Shown piece after piece: positions 43,022 to 52,385 of a DNA stretch of 64,000 bases. The DNA is from Rhizobium sp. SG_E_25_P2. Lineage in GTDB: Bacteria; Pseudomonadota; Alphaproteobacteria; Rhizobiales; Rhizobiaceae. The position numbers were made by a program, and so were the translations under genes. How positions within the stretch are numbered: the first letter of the stretch is position 1; each line of letters begins with the position of its first letter. A model generated the notes under the pieces. That model searched no databases. It had not been told where the DNA came from and saw only the letters and a list, made by a program, of their open reading frames with translations. Location of the stretch: NCBI RefSeq assembly GCF_029892285.1, contig NZ_JARXVM010000004.1, positions 186,001 through 250,000 of the forward strand, read 5' to 3'.

Positions 43022-43699
43022 ATGCGCATTCTCTTGGTTGAAGACACACATGACGTCGGCGAGGCCATCTGCAGCCGTTTCCAATCGACCGGTCATACCG
43101 TCGACTGGCAGACCGACGGCGCGGCGGCGGCCGACATTCTCGACTTTACCGATTACGACCTGGTGATTCTGGATGTCATGCTGCCGGGCATGGACGGCTT
43201 CTCCATCCTGCGCCGCCTTCGCAAGGACAAGAGCAGCGTGCCGGTGCTGGTGCTGACCGCTCGCTCCGAGATCGACGATCGGGTGAGCGCGCTGGATCTC
43301 GGAGCCGATGACTATCTGGTCAAGCCCTTCGATTTCCGGGAGCTCGAGGCGCGGGCGCGTGTGTTGCTGAGGCGGCGCAGCGGCGGCGAAGCCACCAACA
43401 TCATCATGTGCGGGGATGTCAGTCTTGATCGCACGAATCGGAGCGTCAAGGTGGGAAAGCGGGAGGTTCAGCTCAAGCGCCGCGAAATGACGCTGCTCGA
43501 AGTGCTGGCGTCACGGCCTGGCAAGATCTTCAGCAAGGAGGAACTGCTCGACCGCCTGTTCGGATTCGAAGAGGCGGCTGGCCCGAACGCCATCGAGCTC
43601 TATGTCGGCCGGTTGCGCAAGAAGCTCGAAGGCGCGAGCGCCCGCATCGTCACCCAGCGCGGGGTCGGCTATCAGCTGGTGTCCGATGACCCTGCTTAA
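43022..43699 (+). CDS. OmpR family response regulator (TctD-like)
   Basis: A 225-residue protein with a receiver domain (D8, phosphorylated D51 in LVILDVMLPGMDG, Lys in YLVKPFD near 101) and a C-terminal winged helix DNA-binding domain (YVGRLRKKLEG). It should regulate tctCBA in the opposite direction after phosphorylation by the kinase encoded next, whose gene overlaps it by 14 bases. Confidence 0.94.
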   Translation: MRILLVEDTHDVGEAICSRFQSTGHTVDWQTDGAAAADILDFTDYDLVILDVMLPGMDGFSILRRLRKDKSSVPVLVLTARSEIDDRVSALDLGADDYLVKPFDFRELEARARVLLRRRSGGEATNIIMCGDVSLDRTNRSVKVGKREVQLKRREMTLLEVLASRPGKIFSKEELLDRLFGFEEAAGPNAIELYVGRLRKKLEGASARIVTQRGVGYQLVSDDPA

Positions 43700-45077
43700 G
43701 GATTCTCTCTTTTCCCGCCTGATGACGCGTGTCGCCGCCATATTGGCGCTGGGCGCCGCGGCACTCGTCACTGCAGCCTGGTTTTATGCCCGCGCGGCCG
43801 CCGACGACGCCTATGACCGGTTGCTGCTGGGCGCCGCCTTCCAGATGTCCGATAGTTTGATCATCACCGAGGGTCAGTTGAATTTCGAATTGCCGCCCTC
43901 GGCTTTTGATCTTCTCGGTCTCGCCCAGCGCGACCGCATCTTCTATCGGGTCATCGATCCCCAGGGGCTGACCCTGACCGGTTACCCCGATCTGACCACG
44001 CGGGCCGGTCTCGACGAAAGCCGCGCAAGGCCACGTCTTGAAAATGGCGACTATCGTGGCGCTTCGGTCAGGATCGTCACCGTCGCTCGCGCCTTGACGC
44101 AAGCTTCAGGCCCAGGCTGGACCTATGTGATGGTCGCCCAGACGACGGAGGCCCGCCAATCGCTCGCCGCAGAACTTACCTGGCGGGCGGTGATTCTGGT
44201 GGGCGCCATGAGCGGACTTGCGCTTGTCGGCTCGGCCTTCGCCGTTCGGTTCTCGCTGAAGCCGGTCGCCGATCTCGGCGAAGCGATCGAGAAACGCGAC
44301 CCTCAGGACTTTACGCCGATCGGAACCGCCGCGCCGCGCGAACTCCTGCCTTTCGTGGATGCGATCAACCACTTCATTCGCCGGCTCGATGAACGGATCA
44401 AGCTGTTGCAGCGTTATGTGGCCGACAGCGCCCACCAGATCCGCACGCCGCTCACGGCCCTGTCGGCGCAGGTCAGCCTGATCAACGAAGACAGTCTGGC
44501 GCCCGACGATCGCCGGCATCTGGAGCGGGTGCGCAATCGGACGGCGGAGCTCGCGCGCTTCACCAACCAACTCCTCAATCATGCCATGGTCATCCACCGC
44601 TTCGATTCTGCGCAATTGGTCGCCCTATCGCTGAATGATGCGGCGCGGACGGCTTTTCGGGCGGCGATCCCGATCACGGTCGATCCGGATCTAGTGGTGT
44701 CTTTCGAACCGGCGGAAGGCGATCCGGTGGTGGTGGGCGACATGCTGAGCCTGCGCGAGGCGATTGTGAATGTCATCGACAATGCGTTGCGCCACGGCGC
44801 CCGCAACCGGCTCGATGTTCGGGTCGAGAACGTGGAGGACCGGGCGCGGGTGGTCGTTGAAGATGACGGGCCTGGCATTCCCGTTTCCGAATGGGAGAAT
44901 GTCACCCAGCGGTTCTTTTCCTCGCGCACCGAGGGGCCTGCCTCCGGTCTGGGCTTCGCCATCGCCGCCGAGGTCGCCAATGCGCTCGGCGGCGCGATCG
45001 GTTTTCAGGAAAAGTCGCCAGAAGCGCCATTTGCGGTGTTTCTCGATCTGCCGCTTGCAAAGGAGCAATCGACATGA
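43686..45077 (+). CDS. Sensor histidine kinase (TctE-like)
   Basis: A 463-residue membrane kinase: one helix near residues 15-35, a periplasmic domain of about 130 residues, a second helix around 168-188, then H250 in SAHQIRTPLTAL as phosphoacceptor, VIDNALRHG (N box), EDDGPGI and GLGFAIAAEVANALGG as ATP-binding motifs. The start at 43686 (MTLLKDSLF) overlaps the response regulator end. It is likely to sense the TctC ligand, directly or through the binding protein encoded next. Confidence 0.93.
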   Translation: MTLLKDSLFSRLMTRVAAILALGAAALVTAAWFYARAAADDAYDRLLLGAAFQMSDSLIITEGQLNFELPPSAFDLLGLAQRDRIFYRVIDPQGLTLTGYPDLTTRAGLDESRARPRLENGDYRGASVRIVTVARALTQASGPGWTYVMVAQTTEARQSLAAELTWRAVILVGAMSGLALVGSAFAVRFSLKPVADLGEAIEKRDPQDFTPIGTAAPRELLPFVDAINHFIRRLDERIKLLQRYVADSAHQIRTPLTALSAQVSLINEDSLAPDDRRHLERVRNRTAELARFTNQLLNHAMVIHRFDSAQLVALSLNDAARTAFRAAIPITVDPDLVVSFEPAEGDPVVVGDMLSLREAIVNVIDNALRHGARNRLDVRVENVEDRARVVVEDDGPGIPVSEWENVTQRFFSSRTEGPASGLGFAIAAEVANALGGAIGFQEKSPEAPFAVFLDLPLAKEQST

Positions 45078-46165
45078 TGGTCCCGCGCAAGGCGTTGGCG
45101 GGGCTCGCCGCATTGCTGATGGCAACCCCGGCCGCCGCCATAGAAGGCCAGCGCGCCGTCTTTCCGGCGCTCTCCGGCCAAGAAAGCGCCCGCCTGATCA
45201 TTCATGCCGCCACCGATCTCGAAGCGATGCGGCCGCTGATCCTGGACTTTCAGGACACCGCGCCCGACCTCGCTGTCGATGTGACCGACTATGTCACCAA
45301 CGACCTGTTCCGCGAGGCGCAATTGGCCTGTTCGGACAAGGCCGGGAGCGGCGATATCCTGCTGTCGTCCTCGGTCGATCAGCTGGTGCGGCTGGCCAAT
45401 GACGGCTGTGCCCAGCCGCACAAGCCGCTCCCGACTTCGCGGATCAAGGAATGGGCCAACTGGCGCGACGAGGTGTTCGGCTTCACTTTCGAACCGGTGG
45501 TTTTCGTCTATGATCGATCTCGCGTGCCCGCAGAAGATGTGCCGGATAGTCATGAGGCTCTCGCCGACCTCCTGCGCCGCAACCCGCTGCGCTATCACGG
45601 ACGTATCGGCACCTATGACATTGAGGCCTCGGGCGTCGGCTATCTCCTGGCCTTCAACGATTCGCGCCAGGCGCCGACCACTTATGGACGTCTTATCGAA
45701 AGCGTTAGCCGCGCGGCCCCTGTCATCCGCTGCTGCAACAACGAGGTGCTCGGCGAGATCTCGAATGGCGGTGTCCGCATCGCCTATAATGTTCTGGGTT
45801 CTTATGCCTATGCTGCGGCGCGCCTCAATCCCAATCTCGGCATTGTCGTTCCGCGCGACTACACGTTGATCCTGTCGCGTGGCGCGATGATCCCGAAAGC
45901 AGCGACAAATCCCGCGCTGGGGCAACGCTTTCTCGACTATCTGCTGTCCGAGAGGGGCCGCGCCGTGGCGCGGGAGAAATCATTCTTCTTTGCCGAGGAC
46001 AGGCCTATGCCGCCGGGTGTCGACGGACCGGATGACTTGATGACGTCAGGGGTGGGGCGGCCGATCCGCATCGGCCCGTCGCTGCTGGCGGCCCAGGACG
46101 ACATTCAGCGTCGTCACTTCATCGGCGACTGGAAACGCCTGATCCGCAATGACGTCAAGCGTTAG
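45074..46165 (+). CDS. Periplasmic solute-binding protein co-transcribed with the two-component system
   Basis: A 363-residue protein with an N-terminal signal (MMVPRKALAGLAALLMATPAAA) and an iron(III)/2-aminoethylphosphonate-type binding-protein fold (SARLIIHAATDLEAMRPLILDFQ, then DILLSSSVDQLVRLANDG). The start overlaps the kinase stop as ATGA, with AGGAG upstream. There are no ABC permease or ATPase genes beside it, so it probably works as a ligand-sensing partner of the sensor kinase rather than in transport. This function is inference. Confidence 0.85.
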   Translation: MMVPRKALAGLAALLMATPAAAIEGQRAVFPALSGQESARLIIHAATDLEAMRPLILDFQDTAPDLAVDVTDYVTNDLFREAQLACSDKAGSGDILLSSSVDQLVRLANDGCAQPHKPLPTSRIKEWANWRDEVFGFTFEPVVFVYDRSRVPAEDVPDSHEALADLLRRNPLRYHGRIGTYDIEASGVGYLLAFNDSRQAPTTYGRLIESVSRAAPVIRCCNNEVLGEISNGGVRIAYNVLGSYAYAAARLNPNLGIVVPRDYTLILSRGAMIPKAATNPALGQRFLDYLLSERGRAVAREKSFFFAEDRPMPPGVDGPDDLMTSGVGRPIRIGPSLLAAQDDIQRRHFIGDWKRLIRNDVKR

Positions 46166-46641
46166 AGTCGACGATAGAGAAAATAACGGCCTTCCGGCAC
46201 GCCTTCTGGCTGTGGGAACGGCGCGAAGGCGGCGTGTTCAAGTGGCAGGCCGCTGACGGCGATGCCGCCGCTAGCGAGCGCTGCGGCCATGGCGTTGGGC
46301 AGCCATGTGAGCGTAACCGCGTCGCGATCGGGATGGCCGGTTCCGATATCGGCATGCACGAGCGCTGCCTGCCCGTTGAGATAGGGTGCGATCGTCTCCT
46401 GAATTTCTCCGACCACCATATCTGCGTCGTCAGGCCGGGAAATCTGGCCGCGCCGCTCGTCGCGATCAAAGGCGACGATGCGCCTGCCGGGAAACAATTC
46501 GCGCAGATGATCATAGGTTCGGCCATTGCCCAACCCGAGCTCCAGAACATCCCCCTCCAGACGCCGCGCATCCTCGGCGATCGCGTTCAAAATGTCGCGC
46601 TGCGCGAGAAGACGACGGATGAAACTGTCCAGGCGGCTCAT
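46162..46641 (-). CDS. Small class I SAM-dependent methyltransferase
   Basis: A 159-residue protein with the Rossmann methyltransferase pattern: GDVLELGLGNGRTYDHL (SAM motif I) and IVAFDRDERRG (motif II). It is short for the family and lacks a clear substrate domain. It converges with the binding-protein gene (four-base overlap). Substrate unknown. Confidence 0.75.
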   Translation of the reverse strand: MSRLDSFIRRLLAQRDILNAIAEDARRLEGDVLELGLGNGRTYDHLRELFPGRRIVAFDRDERRGQISRPDDADMVVGEIQETIAPYLNGQAALVHADIGTGHPDRDAVTLTWLPNAMAAALASGGIAVSGLPLEHAAFAPFPQPEGVPEGRYFLYRRL

Positions 46642-46654
46642 GTTGCGTGTCCCC

Positions 46655-46672
46655 GATCACTGTTTTGTGATC
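46655..46672. promoter_or_regulatory. Inverted repeat GATCAC-N6-GTGATC
   Basis: Perfect six-base arms in the 124-base gap between divergent methyltransferase genes. It is 14 bases upstream of the minus-strand start, so it may be a repressor site. No regulator is assigned. Confidence 0.3.
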
Positions 46673-46765
46673 CTCTATAGTCCGGCGACGGCATTGTCGA
46701 CGCCCGGCTGGAAGCGGGACGCGTTTCACGCTAGGGAACAGACAAAAAATCAGAGGTGAGCAGGT

Positions 46766-47620
46766 TTGAACGGCTGGAAAAAACTTTGGGCCAAGACCAG
46801 GGATCGATGGGCGACGCGCTTCTTTGATACGTCGACGGGCCGGCGGCTGCTCATTCACGGTATCGGACCGCGCGCCATTTCCATGACCGTCGATTGCGGC
46901 GATCATGTCATGACCTTCTCGCCCAGTGACTATATCGGCCGCAAGATCTTCCGGAAGGGCCATTACGACCGCGATCATGTCGCCAGACTGATGGAGATCC
47001 TGGCTGACGAGGGCGTGAAGACGGTTGATGGCGTGTTGCTGGAACTCGGCGGCAATATCGGCACGCATACGGTCTATTTCGCGCTCGAAAAGCAGTTTTT
47101 CCGCATTGTGACGGTCGAGCCCGATCCTCGCAATTTCGCGCTTCTCTCACTGAATGTCGCTCAAAACCGTCTCGCGGGGGATGTCACCGCACTGAATTGC
47201 GCGGCCGGCGAACGGGCTGGAATCCTCGATTTCTTTCAGAATCCCGACAATCACGGGCGCAGCGGCATGATCCGGCGCAGCGCCAAGGACGTCCAGATCT
47301 CCGTGCCCGTAAAACCGGTGATCGACCTGCTGGCGGAAGCGGGCATTCCCGAACAAGACGTCGTGCTGGTCTGGGCGGATATCGAGGGGTTCGAACCCGT
47401 GGCGTTTCGCAGCATGGAGCCGCTTCTCCGGCGCCGGGTCCCGATCCATACAGAATTCACACCGGAGCTTTATGGCCCGGAGGAGAGCGCCCGGTTTCGC
47501 GATTGGCTCGGTGAGTTCTATGAAGATTGCTGGGTGTTCATCGACGACGGTCGCCAGCGGATGAAAGTCATGGACATTCCGATCAGCGAGCGGCAGTTCG
47601 ACCTGCTGCTGTTGCCATAA
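46766..47620 (+). CDS. FkbM family methyltransferase
   Basis: A 284-residue methyltransferase. LLELGGNIGTHTVYFAL is the SAM motif and VTVEPDPRNFALLSLNVAQN the FkbM-specific continuation; DIEGFEP lies near residue 210. Such enzymes usually methylate sugar hydroxyls in surface polysaccharides. The start is a TTG at 46766, with GAGGTGAG eight or so bases upstream; no better ATG is present. It precedes the DUF3095 gene by about 55 bases and a UDP-sugar dehydrogenase lies close, consistent with polysaccharide work. Confidence 0.83.
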   Translation: MNGWKKLWAKTRDRWATRFFDTSTGRRLLIHGIGPRAISMTVDCGDHVMTFSPSDYIGRKIFRKGHYDRDHVARLMEILADEGVKTVDGVLLELGGNIGTHTVYFALEKQFFRIVTVEPDPRNFALLSLNVAQNRLAGDVTALNCAAGERAGILDFFQNPDNHGRSGMIRRSAKDVQISVPVKPVIDLLAEAGIPEQDVVLVWADIEGFEPVAFRSMEPLLRRRVPIHTEFTPELYGPEESARFRDWLGEFYEDCWVFIDDGRQRMKVMDIPISERQFDLLLLP

Positions 47621-47674
47621 ACAACGCCACCAAACTGTCATCGCGTTGCCGCAGCCGCCGTGCTAGGCTTGGCA

Positions 47675-48832
47675 ATGCCCTTGAAACTCACCGATCCGTT
47701 CTACGACAATGTTCCCGTTTTCACGCAGTTTTCCGGCGTGATCGACCTCGATAACTACCGGCCTTTGCCTGATGATTGGTGGCTTGCCACCGGAGACATC
47801 GTCGACTCCACCGGAGCCATCGCGGCGGGCGCTTACAAATCTGTGAATATGGCGGGCGCCGCGCTGATATCCGGCGTGCTCAATACGCTTGGTCATCAGG
47901 ATCTGCCCTTCGTGTTCGGCGGCGACGGCGCGCTCGTGGCGTTGCCGGCGTCAGGTCATGATCAGGCGCGCCAGGCGTTGGCAGCACTTCGGACCTGGGC
48001 CAAGGAAGCGATGGGGCTTGAAATGCGCGCAGCGCTCGTGCCGATGCGCGATGTCCGAGACGCCGGCCTTGATGTCCGCGTCGCGCGCTTTCGCGTTTCC
48101 GACCACGCGTCTTACGCGATGTTCGCCGGCGGCGGCGCGAGTTGGGCGGAAGCCCGGATGAAGAACAATGAATATGCCGTCGAGCCCGCGCCGTCCGGCG
48201 CCGCGCCGGATCTCGATGGACTGTCCTGTCGCTGGAGCCCGATCCCGGCTCGCCATGGCGCGATCGTGTCGATCATCGCCGTCCCTGGACCCGCCGATGA
48301 TATGCCGGCCTTCGCCCGCTTGATCGAGGCGATCGTGGCGGTCACCGGCGGCGAGGAGCGGGGCGGCCATCCCGTACCAGCCGAAGGACCGGAACCCAAG
48401 GCTTCCGGCAGCGGCGTGCTCATCGAAGGGCGCGCCGGGCCGCGAACTGGCAGAGTGAAACGTTACCTGAAGGCCTTGGCCGCCACCATTCTCGCCTTCT
48501 CGCTGATCAGGCTGAAAATCAGGATGGGACGTTTCGATCCCGTCGCGTATCGCCGCGACGTGGCCGATAACAGCGATTTCCGCAAATTCGACGACGGTCT
48601 GAAGATGACCGTTGATATCGACGCCGCCCGTCTTGCGGACATCGAGACGTTGTTGCGGGATGCGTCCGCCAAGGGAGTGTGCCGCTATGGCGTCAGCAAG
48701 CAGGATGCGGCGCTGATGACCTGTTTCGTGTTGACCGCGCTTGAGCGCGACCACATTCATTTCATCGATGGCGCGGCGGGCGGCTACGCCCGCGCCGCCG
48801 AGCATCTGAAAGCGTCGGCGCTTACGCCTTGA
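47675..48832 (+). CDS. DUF3095 family protein
   Basis: A protein of about 385 residues with the DUF3095 pattern: DDWWLATGDIVDSTGAIAAGAYKSVNMAGA in the N-terminal third and VFGGDGALVALP. The N-terminal half resembles a degenerate nucleotide cyclase-like fold, which suggests nucleotide-related signalling, but no function has been shown to my knowledge. The start at 47675 is a guess; a GTG at 47660 is also in frame. It overlaps the convergent UDP-sugar dehydrogenase gene by eleven bases. Confidence 0.72.
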   Translation: MPLKLTDPFYDNVPVFTQFSGVIDLDNYRPLPDDWWLATGDIVDSTGAIAAGAYKSVNMAGAALISGVLNTLGHQDLPFVFGGDGALVALPASGHDQARQALAALRTWAKEAMGLEMRAALVPMRDVRDAGLDVRVARFRVSDHASYAMFAGGGASWAEARMKNNEYAVEPAPSGAAPDLDGLSCRWSPIPARHGAIVSIIAVPGPADDMPAFARLIEAIVAVTGGEERGGHPVPAEGPEPKASGSGVLIEGRAGPRTGRVKRYLKALAATILAFSLIRLKIRMGRFDPVAYRRDVADNSDFRKFDDGLKMTVDIDAARLADIETLLRDASAKGVCRYGVSKQDAALMTCFVLTALERDHIHFIDGAAGGYARAAEHLKASALTP

Positions 48833-50189
48833 CGATGTGCCCGGCGGCAATTCCGAGCCGACCGAAGACGTTGCGGGTGTCGACGATCAGCGGCGCCCAT
48901 TCGGCAATCGCTTTGTAATCGACGTTGTCATGGTCCGTCGCCAAGAGCACCGCATCGAAACTGCGGACGATGTCTTCCGTTAGCGGCGTCGAGGTGCGAC
49001 CCTTGAAGCAGAGATATTCGCGCGTGGCGGGAATGGCTGCGACATGCGGATCATGGAAGGCGGTTTCGCCGCCACGCGCCTCAATCAGTTCGATCAGCTT
49101 CAACGAAGGGCTTTCGCGGATATCGGGCACGTTCTTCTTGTAGGCGAGGCCGAGCACCAGCACACGGCAACGGCTCAGCGCGCGGCCAAGTTTCATGTCC
49201 AAGGCTTCGGCCAGACGATCCACGACATAGCGCGGCATGGAGGAATTGATCTCGCCGGCGAGTTCGATGAAGCGGGTGGGAAGCTCATATTCATGCGACT
49301 TCCAGGTGAGATAGAACGGGTCGATGGGGATGCAATGCCCGCCAAGGCCCGGACCGGGATAGAAGGGCATATAGCCGAAGGGTTTTGTCTTGGCCGCATC
49401 CACCACTTCCCAGATATCGATGCCCATGGCGTCGTAGACGACCTTGAGTTCGTTCACCAGCGCGATGTTGACGGCGCGAAATACGTTTTCGGTGATCTTG
49501 ACCGCTTCGGCCGCCGCCGTGGACGAGACCGGCACCACCTTCTCCACCACCGCGCCATAGAAGGCCTGCATCAGGTCTGACGCCTCGGCGCCGTCGCCAG
49601 CGACGATTTTCGGGATGCTCGCGGTGCGGAAATTGCGGTTGCCGGGATCCTCGCGTTCCGGCGAGAAGCCGAGGAAGAAATCGCCTGCGGATTTCAGGCC
49701 GGCTTTTTCGAGGATCGGCCGCACCACCTCATCGGTGGTTCCGGGATAGGTGGTCGATTCGAGAACGATCATCTGTCCCTTGCGTAATGTCGCGGCGATC
49801 GCTTCGGTCGTCTTGACGATATAGGAGAGATCCGGGGCGCGATGCTTGGTGAGTGGCGTTGGCACACAGATGACGATGACGTCGCACGCTCCGAGGCGCG
49901 CAAAATCCGTGGTTGCCGCAAACGCGCCCGAAGAGACGTGGACGGAAAGCGTCTCGTCCGCCACCGCCTCGATATAGGAGGAGCCGGCTTCAATCCGCAC
50001 GATCTTGTCCGCGTCGATGTCGAAGCCGGTGACGCCGAAACCGCCATTGGCGATGGCCATGGCTAGGGGCAGGCCGACATAGCCAAGGCCGATCACGCCG
50101 ACCATGGCGGATTTCGAGGCGATCTTCTCGGACAGGGCGGAAAAGGAGGACACGGTTTCGGGCAAGACGGCTCTCTTGGTCTGATGCAT
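48822..50189 (-). CDS. Nucleotide-sugar dehydrogenase (UDP-N-acetyl-hexosamine or UDP-glucose type)
   Basis: A 455-residue enzyme that oxidises the C6 hydroxyl of a UDP-sugar to a uronic acid with NAD. VGVIGLGYVGLPLA near residue 30 is the NAD fold, CVPTPL and ESTTYPGTT are family motifs, GPGLGGHCIPIDPFY has the catalytic Cys, and LGLAYKKNVPDIRESPS ends the sugar-binding region. It is closest to WbpA/TviB-type UDP-GlcNAc or UDP-GalNAc dehydrogenases. The product would feed capsule or O-antigen synthesis. Confidence 0.92.
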   Translation of the reverse strand: MHQTKRAVLPETVSSFSALSEKIASKSAMVGVIGLGYVGLPLAMAIANGGFGVTGFDIDADKIVRIEAGSSYIEAVADETLSVHVSSGAFAATTDFARLGACDVIVICVPTPLTKHRAPDLSYIVKTTEAIAATLRKGQMIVLESTTYPGTTDEVVRPILEKAGLKSAGDFFLGFSPEREDPGNRNFRTASIPKIVAGDGAEASDLMQAFYGAVVEKVVPVSSTAAAEAVKITENVFRAVNIALVNELKVVYDAMGIDIWEVVDAAKTKPFGYMPFYPGPGLGGHCIPIDPFYLTWKSHEYELPTRFIELAGEINSSMPRYVVDRLAEALDMKLGRALSRCRVLVLGLAYKKNVPDIRESPSLKLIELIEARGGETAFHDPHVAAIPATREYLCFKGRTSTPLTEDIVRSFDAVLLATDHDNVDYKAIAEWAPLIVDTRNVFGRLGIAAGHIVKA

Positions 50190-50280
50190 TGTCGCCTTAT
50201 AGAGGCCTGGCGGCGGGGAGTGTCAAGCAAGAGGGGGAAACACAGCTTCGTGAAGGCTATGGGCTCGGGGACCGTTAAGA

Positions 50281-50312
50281 CGGGGGCGAAGTCCGGCTCC
50301 TTTCCGCCCCCG
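50281..50312 (-). terminator. Stem-loop after the ABC ATPase gene
   Basis: An eight-base GC stem (CGGGGGCG and complement) with a 16-base loop, 86 bases downstream of the ugpC-like gene on the minus strand and 90 bases before the UDP-sugar dehydrogenase start. Only a weak TCTTAA follows. Plausible terminator of the amino-sugar operon. Confidence 0.45.
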
Positions 50313-50397
50313 GAGATCCCGGTTTGTCCGATCGCCATGCTCCAAGTCTTCCGAAATGGCCGTTTACAAACCTTTTCGTCAGAAGGGACGGCGGCGG

Positions 50398-51465
50398 TCA
50401 GTTGAGCCGCAATCCGCTTTCCGGATCGAAAAGATGCAGCGCGGCGAGCGGGGCGGTGAGATCTATTGTCTCGCCCGGCTGGACGCGGCTGTATGGCGGA
50501 GCGGAGGCGAGCACGCGCTGGCCGCCGACAGCGCCGGTCAGGATGACCTCTGGTCCGGTCAATTCCGTCACCTCGATCGTCACGGGCAGGCGCGCGCCGT
50601 CGCCGCCGGGTTTCAGGGCTTCCGGCCGGACGCCGAGGACGACGGGCATGCCCGCTGGAATTACTTCTGCGCCGGGAGGCAGAGGCAGCTCTATCTCCGA
50701 TCCGTCGATCGTCAGGCCGTCGGCGCTGCGCCGGGCGTTGAGCAGGTTCATCGGCGGCGCGCCGACGAAGGTCGCGACATAGAGCGTGGCGGGACGGTTG
50801 TAGATCGCTTCGGGCGTGTCGAGCTGTTCGATCCGGCCGTTGCGCATCACCGCAATCCGGGTGGCGAGCGTCATCGCCTCGATCTGGTCATGCGTCACAT
50901 AGACGACGGTGGTCTTCATCATCTGGTGCAGGCGCTTGAGTTCGGTGCGCATTTCCATGCGCAGCTTGGCGTCGAGATTGGACAGCGGTTCGTCGAACAG
51001 GAAGACCTTGGGATGACGGACCAGCGCGCGGCCGATGGCCACGCGCTGGCGTTGCCCGCCCGACAGCTGGCTTGGCTTGCGGTCGAGCAGGTTTTCGATC
51101 TGCAGCAGGCGGGCGGCCTCGCGCACGGCCTTGTCGCGTTCAGCGGCAGGGACCTTGCGCATTTCCAGTCCGAAGCCGATGTTCCGCGCCACAGTCAGAT
51201 TGGGATAGAGCGCATAGGATTGGAACACCATGGCGATGTCGCGATCCTTGGGATGCACGCCCACGACCGAGCGCTCGGCAATGCGCACATCGCCGCTGGT
51301 CGGCTCCGCCAGGCCCGCAATGATGTTCAGCAGCGTCGATTTTCCGCAGCCCGAGGAGCCCAGGAGCACAAGGAACTCGCCGCTCTCCAGCGCGATGTCG
51401 ATGCCCTTCAGCGTTTCGACGTCGCCATAATTCTTGCGGATACTGTCGATGGTGAGCGCGCTCAT
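50398..51465 (-). CDS. ABC transporter ATP-binding protein (UgpC/MalK family)
   Basis: A 355-residue carbohydrate-importer ATPase: Walker A GSSGCGKST at 36-44, signature LSGGQRQRVAIGRAL, Walker B VFLFDEPLSNLDAK, switch VTHDQIEAMT, and a C-terminal TOBE domain. Last gene of the operon, overlapping the PfkB gene stop by ATGA. It should energise the permeases encoded at 53405-55134. Confidence 0.95.
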   Translation of the reverse strand: MSALTIDSIRKNYGDVETLKGIDIALESGEFLVLLGSSGCGKSTLLNIIAGLAEPTSGDVRIAERSVVGVHPKDRDIAMVFQSYALYPNLTVARNIGFGLEMRKVPAAERDKAVREAARLLQIENLLDRKPSQLSGGQRQRVAIGRALVRHPKVFLFDEPLSNLDAKLRMEMRTELKRLHQMMKTTVVYVTHDQIEAMTLATRIAVMRNGRIEQLDTPEAIYNRPATLYVATFVGAPPMNLLNARRSADGLTIDGSEIELPLPPGAEVIPAGMPVVLGVRPEALKPGGDGARLPVTIEVTELTGPEVILTGAVGGQRVLASAPPYSRVQPGETIDLTAPLAALHLFDPESGLRLN

Positions 51466-52385
51466 GCGGCGTCTCCTTGCTGGGCGGGTTCGTAACGGCG
51501 CGGGAATGTCGAGACCGCGCGCGAGGCAATAGCGACGCCCGCCTCAAGACAGGCGGTCAATGGTTCCTCCCGGGCGAGTGCGGCGAGAAAGCCGGCGTTG
51601 AAGACGTCGCCGGCGCCGATCGTGTCGATGACCTCGACTTTCGGGGCGGATGCAGTATGCAGAGCGCCGTCGGGGCCGATCGCGATCGCTCCCTCCGGGC
51701 CGCGCTTGACCACGACGATCGCGCCATCAGGCATGATGGTTTTCAGCGCGCGCGCGGCCTCTATAGGATCAGCGACGCCGATCAGCGTGGTGGTCTCGAT
51801 TTCGTTCATCAGCGCCAGGCGGCAGCGACCAAGCCAGGCGCGCGTCGCGGCGCAATTGGCGTCCGTCCAGCCATCGAGCGGCCAGCCGGTGTCGAGGGCG
51901 GCGTCGACGCCTCTGGCATCCAGCCAATCGAACAGCGCGTCGTAATCGCGGGTCAGCACATCGGTGAGGAAGGAGCCGCAGAGCAGGGCATAGCCGCCTG
52001 CGAAAGCCGCCGCTTCGAGCATCGTCCGCGTGTCTGTAAAGCTGAAATGCGGCAAATGACCCTTGGTGGTGAAGAAGGTGCGCTCGCCATCGGGATGGGT
52101 AATGCCCACCGAGATCGTCGTGCCCTCGGGACGGGCGGGCCAGGCCGCGCCATGGGCGCCGAATTCCCCTTGCAGCCAGCGGCCGAACTGGTCGTCGCCG
52201 ATATTGGCTGCGATGGTGAAGGAGGTGCCGAGCGCCATCCAGGCGAGCGCGGTGTTGCCCGCGGCGCCGCCGACGCGCAATTCGTTGTGGTCGACGATGA
52301 TCTCGGTTCCCGGCTGCGGCCAGGGCGCGGCGGGACCCATGATCAGATCGACATTGACGTTACCGATGACGGCAAGCGGCTTCAT
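51462..52385 (-). CDS. PfkB family carbohydrate kinase
   Basis: A 307-residue sugar kinase. GGAAGNTALAWMALG is the N-terminal PfkB motif and DTIGAGDVFNAGFLAAL the C-terminal one with the catalytic Asp (GAGD). The substrate is probably the sugar or amino sugar imported by this operon. Its start immediately follows the SIS-gene stop with no gap. Confidence 0.92.
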   Translation of the reverse strand: MKPLAVIGNVNVDLIMGPAAPWPQPGTEIIVDHNELRVGGAAGNTALAWMALGTSFTIAANIGDDQFGRWLQGEFGAHGAAWPARPEGTTISVGITHPDGERTFFTTKGHLPHFSFTDTRTMLEAAAFAGGYALLCGSFLTDVLTRDYDALFDWLDARGVDAALDTGWPLDGWTDANCAATRAWLGRCRLALMNEIETTTLIGVADPIEAARALKTIMPDGAIVVVKRGPEGAIAIGPDGALHTASAPKVEVIDTIGAGDVFNAGFLAALAREEPLTACLEAGVAIASRAVSTFPRRYEPAQQGDAA

